A DNA stretch of 20,665 nucleotides from JBCAWW01 sp039024315 (GTDB lineage Bacteria > Bacteroidota > Bacteroidia > J057). The stretch lies in the NCBI GenBank assembly GCA_039024315.1, contig JBCCQN010000145.1:1-20665 (forward strand), read 5' to 3'. Of the stretch, positions 14,523 to 20,665 are shown in pieces. Numbering within the stretch: the first letter of the stretch is position 1; every line of letters begins with the position of its first letter. The translations under genes and the position numbers were made by a program. Below the pieces are notes generated by a model. The model saw only the letters and a list, made by a program, of their open reading frames with translations, made no database searches and was not told the origin of the DNA.

Positions 14523-16025
14523 ATGAAATTCGTCCTTTCTGTCCTTAGTCTTTCATTACTATTTATAACTGCCTGCCAAAGCCCGTCAAATGGACCGGCT
14601 TTGGCAGAGCAGTATTGCCAAAGCTGTCATCAATTGCCTTTACCAGAACAGCTTGATCAGACCACTTGGTCCGAGCATGTATTGCCTCGTATGCGCTATT
14701 TTGTTGGTCTGGATCAGATCGATCCCCAAAGTCCGCCAGACTGGTGGGAGGGAGGAGAGGCTGGGCAAAAAGTCCTACAATCAGGCGCTTTCCCCCAACA
14801 AGCCATGATGACCGAAAGGGAATGGCAGGTTCTCCATGATTATTTCGTATCGAATGCCCTGGCCCAATTAAGCGTTCCCGATTTAGGGCCTATAGACAGC
14901 CTGAGTCAGTTTAGTCTTTCTTTGCCTGCTTTTAGATTGGGAAGCCCCAGTACGACTTTGTTGCAAATTCCAGAACAAGGAGGCCTCATCTTGGGAGATG
15001 CCAATACACAAAAGGCTTATTTCTTTGACCAGCAGCTAGTCCTCCAGCAAGCAGCGGCTACGCGTGAAGCCGCGGTACACGTACATGAAACTTCCGCCGC
15101 CTATTATCTCACCGTAATGGGGAGTTTTTCGCCTACTGATGCTCCCAAAGGTTTTCTGATGGCCTTAAGCAAGCAAGCGGGGCAAGCGAAAGTGCTGCTA
15201 CCAGATTTGCAACGGCCGGTGCATGCAGAATATGCAGATATAGATGGGGATGCTTTGCTGGATATCCTAGTGAGTGAATTTGGTAAATGGTCAGGTGGCT
15301 TGGCTTGGTGGCAAGGCAAACCAGATGGTAGCTTTAGCAAACAAGTGCTGAGACCGGTATCGGGAGCTACCCAAGCTTTTGCCCGCGATCTCAATGCAGA
15401 TGGGCGCTTGGATGTGATTGCTTTGTTTGCCCAGGGGGAGGAAGGCGTTTTTGTTTTCTGGAATGAAGGCGAGGAGAAATTTCGGTCTGAGCAAGTTTTG
15501 CGTTTTCCGCCCTCTAGTGGTTCCGCTAGTATGCAATTGCTGGATTGGGATGAGGACGGGCAGCTAGATATTTTGCTTTCCCAAGGCGATAATGCTGATT
15601 ATCCACCGATTGTCAAAGCTTACCATGGCCTGAGGCTTTGGCACAATGAGGGAGAGGGCCGCTTCGCGGAACGCTTCTTCCTGCCCTTGCCGGGGGCTTA
15701 TGAGACAGAAGTACACGACTTCGATGGTGATGGCGATCAGGATATTGCCGCGATTGCCTTTTTCCCTGATTACAAGAGCGAGGATACTCGCTCCTTTGTC
15801 TATTATGAAAACCAAGGCGGGAATCAATTCAAGGCTCAAAGCTTTGCTGGACTCAGCCAACTGGGGCGCTGGTTGGTGATGGATGTGGGGGACATTGATC
15901 AAGACGGGGACATCGATCTTGCTTTAGGCTCTCTTGCTTTCGAAGTGCCGGGCCAAAGTTCCTGGACTGATCTCTGGCAACGCCAAGGCATTGCTTTTGT
16001 CGTGCTCGAAAACGAATGGAAATAA
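14523..16025 (+). CDS. Mono-heme c-type lipoprotein with VCBS/FG-GAP propeller repeats
   Basis: The product is 500 aa. The ATG at 14523 is chosen because it gives a lipoprotein signal with Cys18 in an ITAC lipobox; the longer frame from 14466 would overlap the peroxidase gene. One heme-c site, CQSCH (32-36), lies just after the lipid anchor, followed by PLPEQLDQTTWSEHVLPRMR, as in small c-type heads. Residues ~130-500 carry at least five Asp-rich FG-GAP/VCBS calcium-loop repeats: DIDGDALLDI, DLNADGRLDV, DWDEDGQLDI, DFDGDGDQDI and DIDQDGDIDL. This predicts a calcium-binding beta-propeller. The protein should be membrane-anchored, facing the periplasm or the outside. The operon position after a di-heme peroxidase suggests it passes electrons to or from it, or presents its substrate (inference). 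Confidence 0.88.
   Translation: MKFVLSVLSLSLLFITACQSPSNGPALAEQYCQSCHQLPLPEQLDQTTWSEHVLPRMRYFVGLDQIDPQSPPDWWEGGEAGQKVLQSGAFPQQAMMTEREWQVLHDYFVSNALAQLSVPDLGPIDSLSQFSLSLPAFRLGSPSTTLLQIPEQGGLILGDANTQKAYFFDQQLVLQQAAATREAAVHVHETSAAYYLTVMGSFSPTDAPKGFLMALSKQAGQAKVLLPDLQRPVHAEYADIDGDALLDILVSEFGKWSGGLAWWQGKPDGSFSKQVLRPVSGATQAFARDLNADGRLDVIALFAQGEEGVFVFWNEGEEKFRSEQVLRFPPSSGSASMQLLDWDEDGQLDILLSQGDNADYPPIVKAYHGLRLWHNEGEGRFAERFFLPLPGAYETEVHDFDGDGDQDIAAIAFFPDYKSEDTRSFVYYENQGGNQFKAQSFAGLSQLGRWLVMDVGDIDQDGDIDLALGSLAFEVPGQSSWTDLWQRQGIAFVVLENEWK
15659..15678 (+). repeat. Interspersed repeat, full copy (inside heme lipoprotein gene)
   Basis: The 15-bp core GCTTCGCGGAACGCT is at 15661-15675. Identity with the copy at 18528-18547 extends over all 20 bases. 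It encodes RFAERF (residues 380-385), in a second reading phase. Confidence 0.88.
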
Positions 16026-16044
16026 AGGGATGAGCGTTCGGCGT

Positions 16045-16290
16045 CCCGATAGTTATCGCATAGGCGTCAAGCTAATGGTGTTAACCACGTTTTCTTGCAT
16101 CCCAAGAAGGATCATACGGCTCCAAACCCACCCCTAGCCCCTTCCAGCAGGGGAAGAATCTATCGATTCGCTTGCGAATTTCCCCTCTTGGGACGGGCCA
16201 GGGGTGGGCATGACACCATCAGAACATGATTTTTTACCACTTTTTCGCTGAATAATCCCTTAGCTTGACGCGAATGCGATAGTTATCGGG
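16045..16290. mobile_element. MITE-like element with 31-bp imperfect terminal inverted repeats
   Basis: The left end 16045-16075 and the right end 16260-16290 are reverse complements at 27 of 31 positions. Each end contains GATAGTTATC, itself a near-palindrome. The element is 246 bp, has no coding frame, fills the gap between the heme lipoprotein and the converging sigma gene, and encloses an 82-bp hairpin. No target-site duplication is evident. It could be a non-autonomous transposon, a REP/BIME-like unit, or a large bidirectional terminator. AGCGTTCGGCG at 16033-16043, just outside the left end, is a one-mismatch relative of the interspersed repeat. Confidence 0.6.
16127..16208. repeat. 82-bp long-stem hairpin nested in the MITE-like element
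   Basis: CCCACCCCTAGCCC (16127-16140) and GGGCCAGGGGTGGG (16195-16208) pair at 13 of 14 positions. The stem continues through CAGGGGAA and TTTCCCCTC with a few mismatches. At the top are small hairpins GAATC/GATTC (16156-16169) and ATTCG/CGAAT (16166-16179), which overlap and exclude each other. The C-rich arm followed by its G-rich complement resembles intergenic repeats I recall as common in Bacteroidota genomes. Confidence 0.7.
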
Positions 16291-16301
16291 AGTAAAAAAA
16301 A

Positions 16302-17555
16302 CTAATCTTCCTGCTGCCAAAGGGCCTGCTTAGACCGCAAATAATCGATCTCCAATTGATTGCTACAACTGCTGATCGCCAGTTCTAAAGACGATAACGC
16401 TTTTTGGGACTGCTTACTTTGATGAAAATATTCTGCCCAAAGGCCGTGATAGAGGTACTGTCTTTGCTGCAATTTATCATTGGCTATTTCTTCCAAACAG
16501 GCCTTACTGGCGGCTAAATCTCCTTTGTAGAGTAAAACCGAGGCCTTAGAAAGCAGTACATTGTCGGAGGGCATCATTTGATAGATAGCCTCATAAAGAC
16601 GTAAAATCTCCCCCCAATTAGTTTGCTCGAAGCTTACTGCCTTGATATGCTCCATAGCGATGGCCGCTTCGAGATGATAAATGGAGTGATCATCATATAC
16701 CGTAGACTTGGCCAAGGCATCGTAGGCTAATTGGATGAGGGGCTGATACCATTGACTGCGGTCTTGCTGCTTAAGATCGGCGATGGTGCCCGCTACAATT
16801 TTGGATTCCAGCCTCGCGGAATGAAAACACAACAAAGCAAAAAGGGCGTAAAGACTACCGTTTCTAAAGTGCTCTTTTTGTAGTAAAAGTTTGCAAAGCC
16901 TCAGCGCCTCCCCACAAAGATCCTTACTAATCAAGATATCAGGCTTGGTCGAATGAAAGCCCTCATTAAAGATCAAATAGATAATCTGTAGCACTCCGGC
17001 TAAACGATTCGATATTTCATGCGGAGCTGGATAAGTTAGTTCTAGGCCTTGCTCTTTGATCTTATGGCGAGCTCTAGCGAGACGTTTTTTGATGGTTTCT
17101 TCCTTTTGCAGCAAGGCTGCCGCAATCTCCTTGCGAGAAAAACCAGCGATGGAGCGTAAAGCAAAGGCAATCTGTTCGGCCTGAGAAAAAGCGGGATTAC
17201 AAGCCAGAAAAATCATCCGTAGCTGGCTATCGACTACTTCATGATCGAGAAAATATTCGTTGATCTCTAAGGCTACAGAACCATGTGGGATTTGTTCGTG
17301 GCGAGCTTTATTAGCGTTGACTTGGCGCAAGAGATCGATTACGCGGTTTTTGGCCGCGAGCGTTAACCAAGCCTCTGGATTTTGGGGGAGTTCATTACGC
17401 CATTTGAGGGAGGCTTTGAGAAAAGTATCCTGCACCGCATCCTCGATCAGCTCCAAATGGGCTGGCCCAAAGAGGCGCGTCAAAATAGCGACCATCTTTC
17501 CATACTGATGTCTGAAAAGATGGTCGACTAACTTATGTTCTGCTGGATTACTCAA
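16302..17555 (-). CDS. ECF sigma factor with C-terminal helical/TPR-like domain (ECF42 type)
   Basis: The product is 417 aa, far longer than ordinary ECF sigmas (~180 aa) and typical of the COG4941/ECF42 group. Sigma2 is ~10-80 (DHLFRHQYGKMVAILTRLFG, IEDAVQDTFLKA, RVIDLLRQ). Sigma4 is ~110-168 (FLACNPAFSQAEQIAFALR, GFSRKEIAAALLQKEETIKKRLARARHKI). Then come IIYLIFNEGF (family signature) and a helical repeat region to the end, replacing an anti-sigma factor as controller in this group. The start is the TTG at 17555, inside the YCII gene end (8-bp overlap). The next Met (residue 21) would remove conserved sigma2 residues. It acts in the cytoplasm with RNA polymerase; its target promoters are unknown. 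Confidence 0.92.
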   Translation of the reverse strand: MSNPAEHKLVDHLFRHQYGKMVAILTRLFGPAHLELIEDAVQDTFLKASLKWRNELPQNPEAWLTLAAKNRVIDLLRQVNANKARHEQIPHGSVALEINEYFLDHEVVDSQLRMIFLACNPAFSQAEQIAFALRSIAGFSRKEIAAALLQKEETIKKRLARARHKIKEQGLELTYPAPHEISNRLAGVLQIIYLIFNEGFHSTKPDILISKDLCGEALRLCKLLLQKEHFRNGSLYALFALLCFHSARLESKIVAGTIADLKQQDRSQWYQPLIQLAYDALAKSTVYDDHSIYHLEAAIAMEHIKAVSFEQTNWGEILRLYEAIYQMMPSDNVLLSKASVLLYKGDLAASKACLEEIANDKLQQRQYLYHGLWAEYFHQSKQSQKALSSLELAISSCSNQLEIDYLRSKQALWQQED

Positions 17556-17892
17556 ATTTCATTACTTCTCTGATTTCAACGGCACCGCCGAGATCATAAT
17601 CTGGAAAGTCCTGGGCAATTTCCACCACATCCTCATAGCTATTGGCGGCCACAGTATAATAACCTCCGATGAGCTCTTTGCTCTCCACAAAAGGGCCATC
17701 TGATACCACGCGCTCAGGACCGGTAACTCTTTTGCCTTTCGATAGCAGAGCTTCCCCGCCGCGAAGGATGCCTTGGTTTTTCATTTTGTCGCCCCAAGCA
17801 AACCACTTGCTCATACGATCTTGTAGTTGTTCGGGAGAGAGGCCTAATTCTTCGTAATCAGCGCCGATGAAGAGCATCATAAATTCTTTCAT
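17548..17892 (-). CDS. YCII-related (DGPF domain) protein, partner of the ECF sigma factor
   Basis: The product is 114 aa, the usual length. The family signature DGPF is at 65-68 in VSDGPFVESKELIGGYY, preceded by GGEALLSKGKRVTG. DGPF/YCII proteins are the standard neighbours of ECF42 sigma factors and are presumed to be targets or modulators; no enzyme activity is established. The ATG at 17892 has a good ribosome binding site for this genome (AAGGA, 7 bases upstream). It overlaps the sigma gene by 8 bp (TTGAGTAA holds the sigma start and this gene's stop), so translation is likely coupled. Confidence 0.93.
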   Translation of the reverse strand: MKEFMMLFIGADYEELGLSPEQLQDRMSKWFAWGDKMKNQGILRGGEALLSKGKRVTGPERVVSDGPFVESKELIGGYYTVAANSYEDVVEIAQDFPDYDLGGAVEIREVMKFE

Positions 17893-18004
17893 TCTTGTTC
17901 CTTTTTATGGTTTTTATGTGTGCCTAGCACCCTTGCTAAGCATTATTTACCCTATCACGAAGCTGCTTAGACAAAAGGGGACAGGTAGTGTGTTTTTTTT
18001 AAAG

Positions 18005-18047
18005 GTTGAATGTATGAATTGTTGAATTTATCAATCTCCCATTCAAC
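18005..18047. repeat. Inverted repeat downstream of the RNA methyltransferase gene
   Basis: GTTGAATG (18005-18012) and CATTCAAC (18040-18047) are perfect complements around a 27-nt loop. It lies just after the methyltransferase stop on the minus strand, but no T tract follows on that strand, so it is at best a weak terminator. The plus strand has a T8 run just to its left (17993-18000). Confidence 0.4.
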
Positions 18048-18067
18048 AAATCAACAAATCAACAAAT
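18044..18067. repeat. Three tandem copies of CAACAAAT reaching the methyltransferase stop codon
   Basis: Three exact 8-bp units abut and share one base with the minus-strand TGA at 18069-18067. This is a small slippage-prone minisatellite; no role is apparent. Confidence 0.75.
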
Positions 18068-18594
18068 CAAAACTTGGTCAACGCATAAAGAATCACTCCA
18101 GATGCCACGGAAACGTTGAGGCTGTGCTTGGTGCCAAATTGCGGGATTTCCAGCACCGTATCTGCCATATCTACAATGGCCTGCTGGACTCCATCTACTT
18201 CGTGCCCAACTACTACGGCATATTTTTGATTGGCCTGGGTTTCGAAATCGGGCAGCATGACGCTATTGTGGGCCTGTTCTAAGGCGAGAATTTGGTAACC
18301 TTCGGCTTGTAGTTGTTGACATACTGCAAGCGCATCTTCAGCCGCTTCCCAAGCAACACTTTCGGTGGCGCCAATGGCGGTTTTACGGATTTCACGATGG
18401 GGCGGCTTGGGGGTAATGCCACAGAGGTAAAGTTTTTCGATCCGAAAAGCATCTGCAGATCGAAAAACCGAGCCTACATTATGCATACTTCTCACTTGGT
18501 CTAGGATCACCACTAAGGGGCGTTTTTCCGCTTCGCGGAACGCTTCTACACTCAATCTATTTAGTTCCTCTAACTTGCGCTTGGGACGATTCAT
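18067..18594 (-). CDS. SpoU/TrmH-family RNA 2'-O-methyltransferase
   Basis: The product is 175 aa, with the SPOUT catalytic domain only. Motif 1 is HNVGSVFRSADAF (Asn39, Arg45), motif 2 is VVGHEVDGV (Gly130, Glu132), and motif 3 is IPQFGTKHSLNVSVASGVILY (150-170), forming the knotted SAM site. Family members methylate the ribose 2'-OH of tRNA or rRNA; the exact nucleotide cannot be assigned. LDQVRSMHNVGSVFRSADAF and GITPKPPHREIRKTAIGATE match a form I recall as well conserved in Bacteroidota. Residues 17-24 (EAFREAEK) are encoded by a copy of the interspersed repeat. It is divergent from the DUF58 gene, with 71 bp between the starts. Confidence 0.93.
   Translation of the reverse strand: MNRPKRKLEELNRLSVEAFREAEKRPLVVILDQVRSMHNVGSVFRSADAFRIEKLYLCGITPKPPHREIRKTAIGATESVAWEAAEDALAVCQQLQAEGYQILALEQAHNSVMLPDFETQANQKYAVVVGHEVDGVQQAIVDMADTVLEIPQFGTKHSLNVSVASGVILYALTKF
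18528..18547 (+). repeat. Interspersed repeat, full copy with hairpin arms (inside methyltransferase gene)
   Basis: The 15-bp core GCTTCGCGGAACGCT is at 18530-18544, with 20-base identity to 15659-15678. With the preceding bases it forms TTCCGC-TTC-GCGGAA (18526-18540), a perfect 6-bp stem. It is read antisense here, encoding EAFREA. Confidence 0.88.
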
Positions 18595-18618
18595 ATGATT
18601 TTTAACATTTCGTTAGTA

Positions 18619-18626
18619 CAAAACTA
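18619..18626 (-). promoter_or_regulatory. Promoter -7 box for the RNA methyltransferase gene
   Basis: The minus strand reads TAGTTTTG, a perfect TAnnTTTG, ending 24 bp before the ATG at 18594. A -33 element is not obvious; a TTTG lies 26 bp upstream. Confidence 0.5.
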
Positions 18627-18656
18627 GCACCTCAATCTGTAAATTAGCAGCTCAAA
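18625..18656. promoter_or_regulatory. Direct repeat in the divergent methyltransferase/DUF58 intergenic region
   Basis: TAGCACCTCAAT (18625-18636) and TAGCAGCTCAAA (18645-18656) agree at 10 of 12 positions with a 20-bp period, about two helical turns. The first overlaps the -7 box of the methyltransferase gene. It is an operator candidate only. Confidence 0.3.
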
Positions 18657-18665
18657 TTGTTGTTA

Positions 18666-19583
18666 ATGGCGCAAAATTCAACGGACCGTACAACCGAACT
18701 TCTCAAAAAAGTCCGCAAGATCGAAATCAAAACCCGTGGGCTTTCTAATCAACTTTTTTCTGGTGGCTATCAATCAGCTTTCAAAGGACGTGGTATGTCC
18801 TTTAGTGAGGTACGCGCCTACCAGTACGGAGATGATGTGCGGAACATTGATTGGAACGTTACGGCCCGTCTAGATGAACCCTTTATCAAGGTCTTTGAAG
18901 AGGAGCGTGAGTTAACGGTGATGCTATTGGTTGATGTAAGTGCTTCGACCCACTTTGGTACCTACATCAATGCTGAAAATCAGCCACAACGCAAGCAGGA
19001 CCTAATCGCTGAGATTTGTGCGGTTTTGTCTTTCTCAGCCATCAACAACAATGACAAGGTCGGTTTGATGATGTTTACCGAGCAAACCGAAAAATTCCTT
19101 GTTCCCAAAAAGGGAAAGAACCATATCCTGCGCATCATCCGCGAATTGGTAGAGCCAGAAACGGAAGGCAAGGGGACCGATATTGGCGAGGCATTACGTC
19201 ATTTGACCAATATGCTCAAGAAGCGCAGTATCCTCTTTATTATTTCAGATTTTATGAACACAGGGCCTGATTATAAAGAGGCCTTGACCATCGCTAGACG
19301 TAGGCATGATGTAGTAGGTTTGCACATCTTCGATGAACGCGAAGCCGAGCTCCCCAATGTTGGATTGGCTAGAGTCCAGGACGCGGAGAGTGGACAGACT
19401 ATTTGGCTGGATACTGCCCAAAAAGGAGCCCGTCAAGCCTACGGAAAATGGTATAGAGACAATCTCGAAAAAACCCGTGAAACATTTCTACGCGCTGGGG
19501 CGGATTTTATTAGCATCAACACCCGCGAATCCTACGTGCAAGCACTCCTATCCTTATTTTCAAGTAGGGAGAAGCGCCGCTAA
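18666..19583 (+). CDS. DUF58 / von Willebrand A-like domain protein
   Basis: The product is 305 aa from the ATG at 18666, preferred over the TTG codons just upstream. The DUF58 signature is FKGRGMSFSEVRAYQYGDDVRNIDWNVTAR in parts (residues ~40-68), followed by a VWA-like fold with a MIDAS motif Asp90-x-Ser92-x-Ser94 (LVDVSAS), TDIGEALRHL and FIISDF. DUF58 proteins usually accompany a MoxR AAA+ ATPase and Bat/VWA genes and are thought to aid assembly or folding of metal-dependent or envelope complexes. Here no MoxR gene lies upstream (the neighbour is divergent), and a terminator follows, so this copy appears to stand alone. It has no membrane segment, so is cytoplasmic. Confidence 0.92.
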   Translation: MAQNSTDRTTELLKKVRKIEIKTRGLSNQLFSGGYQSAFKGRGMSFSEVRAYQYGDDVRNIDWNVTARLDEPFIKVFEEERELTVMLLVDVSASTHFGTYINAENQPQRKQDLIAEICAVLSFSAINNNDKVGLMMFTEQTEKFLVPKKGKNHILRIIRELVEPETEGKGTDIGEALRHLTNMLKKRSILFIISDFMNTGPDYKEALTIARRRHDVVGLHIFDEREAELPNVGLARVQDAESGQTIWLDTAQKGARQAYGKWYRDNLEKTRETFLRAGADFISINTRESYVQALLSLFSSREKRR

Positions 19584-19585
19584 TA

Positions 19586-19619
19586 AAGCAAGCCTTCAGC
19601 TTCGAGCGTGCTTTTTTTT
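19586..19619 (+). terminator. Intrinsic terminator after the DUF58 gene
   Basis: AAGCAAGC (19586-19593) pairs with GCGTGCTT (19606-19613) with one mismatch, around a 12-nt loop, and continues directly into a run of eight T (19612-19619). Confidence 0.75.
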
Positions 19620-19633
19620 CCCTAAAAGCCTGC

Positions 19634-19641
19634 TATATTTG
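19634..19641 (+). promoter_or_regulatory. Promoter -7 box for the phosphorylase gene
   Basis: TATATTTG is a perfect TAnnTTTG, about 50 bp before the ATG at 19692. The T tract of the preceding terminator (19612-19619) lies near the -33 position and may double as that element. Confidence 0.55.
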
Positions 19642-19691
19642 CCACTCAGTCCCAGAGATTTATAGCAATCAAAAACCAATTAATCACTTAC

Positions 19692-20665
19692 ATGCTAAAA
19701 ACAAATTGTACTTGGGAACACCCATACGAACCTGCTAAAGCCTACAGTAAGCGTGTTGCCTATTTTTCCATGGAATTTGGTATTGACCCAGCCTTTAAAA
19801 TCTACTCCGGTGGATTGGGCTATCTTGCTGGATCTCACATGCGAAGTGCATACGCTGAAAAGCAAAATATGATCGGTATCGGCATGTTGTGGAAGTTTGG
19901 CTATTACGACCAGGTAAGAGATGCCAACAGCCAAATGAAGGCCCTCAACCGGGAACGCTACTACTCCTTCCTTGAACCGACTGACATCATAGTACCGGTT
20001 AAAATCCGTGACCACGAAGTCAAAGTACAAGCCTTTTATTTGCCACCAGAGGTATTTGGTACCGTACCGATGTACTTTTTGACCACTGACCGCGAAGAGT
20101 TCAACGACTATTTGTCTTGTACCATTACCCACCAGCTTTACGACAATAATGAGTCTGCCCGTATTGCCCAGAGCATTGTCTTGGGGATTGGCGGTATCAA
20201 AGTTTGTGAAGCACTAGGCGGTGCTGATGTGTATCATATGAATGAGGCGCATGCCTTGCCCTTGGCTTTCCATCTTTATGACAAGCATAAGGATATGGAC
20301 AAAGTGCGCGAGCAATTGGTCTTCACCACTCACACTCCGGTAAGAGCCGGTAATGAAGAGCGTAACATCCATCATCTCAAGGACATGAACTTTTTCAATG
20401 GCCTTGAATTGGATACCGTACGTGAAATCACTGGCGAGCATGGCGATCAATTTGGCTATACACCAGCTGCCCTCCGCATGGCCAACAAAGCCAATGGGGT
20501 ATCTCAGCTGCACGCCAAAGTATCTAATGATATGTGGCAGCACGTGGAGCCTAAGCCGGAGATCATTGGGATCACCAATTCTCAAAATCAAGAATTCTGG
20601 CAAGACAAAGCCCTCAAAGCGGCTCTCGATGCCGATGATGACGAAGCGTTCCGCGCGCGGAAAAG
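19692..20665 (+). CDS. glgP: Alpha-glucan/glycogen phosphorylase (GT35), 5' part; runs off the right edge
   Basis: An ATG at 19692 opens 324 codons with no stop before the window ends. AYFSMEFGIDPAFKIYSGGL and GYLAGSHMRSA near the start are the N-terminal signature of the bacterial alpha-glucan phosphorylase subgroup. VYHMNEAHALPL, FTTHTPVRAGNE, GVSQLHAKVSNDMW and IIGITNSQN...FWQD follow in the expected order. The enzyme releases glucose-1-phosphate from glycogen or maltodextrin with phosphate; the PLP lysine lies in the missing C-terminal half. The last residues, EAFRARK, are encoded by a copy of the interspersed repeat. The gene has its own promoter-like box and a terminator upstream, so it is transcribed separately from DUF58. 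Cytoplasmic, storage-carbohydrate use. Confidence 0.93.
   Translation, partial: MLKTNCTWEHPYEPAKAYSKRVAYFSMEFGIDPAFKIYSGGLGYLAGSHMRSAYAEKQNMIGIGMLWKFGYYDQVRDANSQMKALNRERYYSFLEPTDIIVPVKIRDHEVKVQAFYLPPEVFGTVPMYFLTTDREEFNDYLSCTITHQLYDNNESARIAQSIVLGIGGIKVCEALGGADVYHMNEAHALPLAFHLYDKHKDMDKVREQLVFTTHTPVRAGNEERNIHHLKDMNFFNGLELDTVREITGEHGDQFGYTPAALRMANKANGVSQLHAKVSNDMWQHVEPKPEIIGITNSQNQEFWQDKALKAALDADDDEAFRARK
20643..20655 (-). repeat. Interspersed repeat, partial copy (inside phosphorylase gene)
   Basis: GAAGCGTTCCGCG is the reverse complement of 13 bases of the repeat. Together with what follows it forms the perfect palindrome TTCCGCGCGCGGAA (20649-20662). It encodes EAFRARK (residues 318-324). Confidence 0.8.

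Noticed and set aside
16033..16043. AGCGTTCGGCG as a full member of the interspersed repeat
   Set aside because: It has a mismatch in the core and lacks the GAAGC side, so it is noted only as a degenerate relative.
18044..18067. Three 8-bp tandem units considered as a CRISPR-like array
   Set aside because: Units are directly adjacent with no spacers and far too short; a simple minisatellite explains them.
19695..20132. Antisense frames of 145 aa here and 129 aa at 20214-20603
   Set aside because: Both are shadows of the partial phosphorylase gene, whose plus-strand frame has clear GT35 motifs.

Overview
The window looks like chromosomal DNA from a marine-type member of the Bacteroidota, most likely the Saprospiria/Lewinella side (inference). 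The reasons are a T9SS-type C-terminal sorting domain on the PhoX-family protein, several perfect TAnnTTTG promoter -7 boxes, weak ribosome binding sites, many Sec or lipoprotein signal peptides, a Kdo-phosphatase gene, and coding sequences that resemble Bacteroidota families throughout. No tRNA, rRNA, CRISPR array, phage gene or transposase was seen.

Layout. The left edge (1-1963) holds the first codons of a minus-strand response regulator, an acidic-tether lipoprotein, and a LuxR-type response regulator read toward it. Next (2091-5470) come two tandem M14 carboxypeptidase-like genes; the first has lost every zinc and catalytic residue and the second keeps them. On the minus strand follow an N-acetylmuramoyl-L-alanine amidase and an S9B dipeptidyl peptidase (5472-8997). 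Divergent from these are an XRE-HTH/KdsC-type HAD phosphatase fusion and a DCC-family (DUF393) protein (9036-10153). A 407-bp structured, gene-free leader precedes a secreted PhoX-family (DUF839) protein with highly-expressed-type codon use, followed by a clear terminator. A two-gene redox unit comes next: a long di-heme cytochrome c peroxidase and a mono-heme VCBS/FG-GAP lipoprotein (12536-16025). A 246-bp MITE-like element with 31-bp inverted ends and a nested 82-bp hairpin separates it from a minus-strand YCII(DGPF)/ECF sigma pair of the ECF42 type. The right end holds a SpoU/TrmH RNA methyltransferase, a stand-alone DUF58 protein, and the 5' part of an alpha-glucan/glycogen phosphorylase that runs off the window.

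How genes work together. M14 and S9B peptidases plus the amidase point to extracytoplasmic peptide and wall turnover. The YCII-sigma pair is translationally coupled. The peroxidase and heme lipoprotein look like electron-transfer partners. The strongest unexplained signal is a short interspersed sequence, GCTTCGCGGAACGCT, or its 9-bp core, found six times in 20.7 kb on both strands. It lies inside five unrelated genes in different reading phases and in one intergenic region, so it is conserved as DNA and not as protein.
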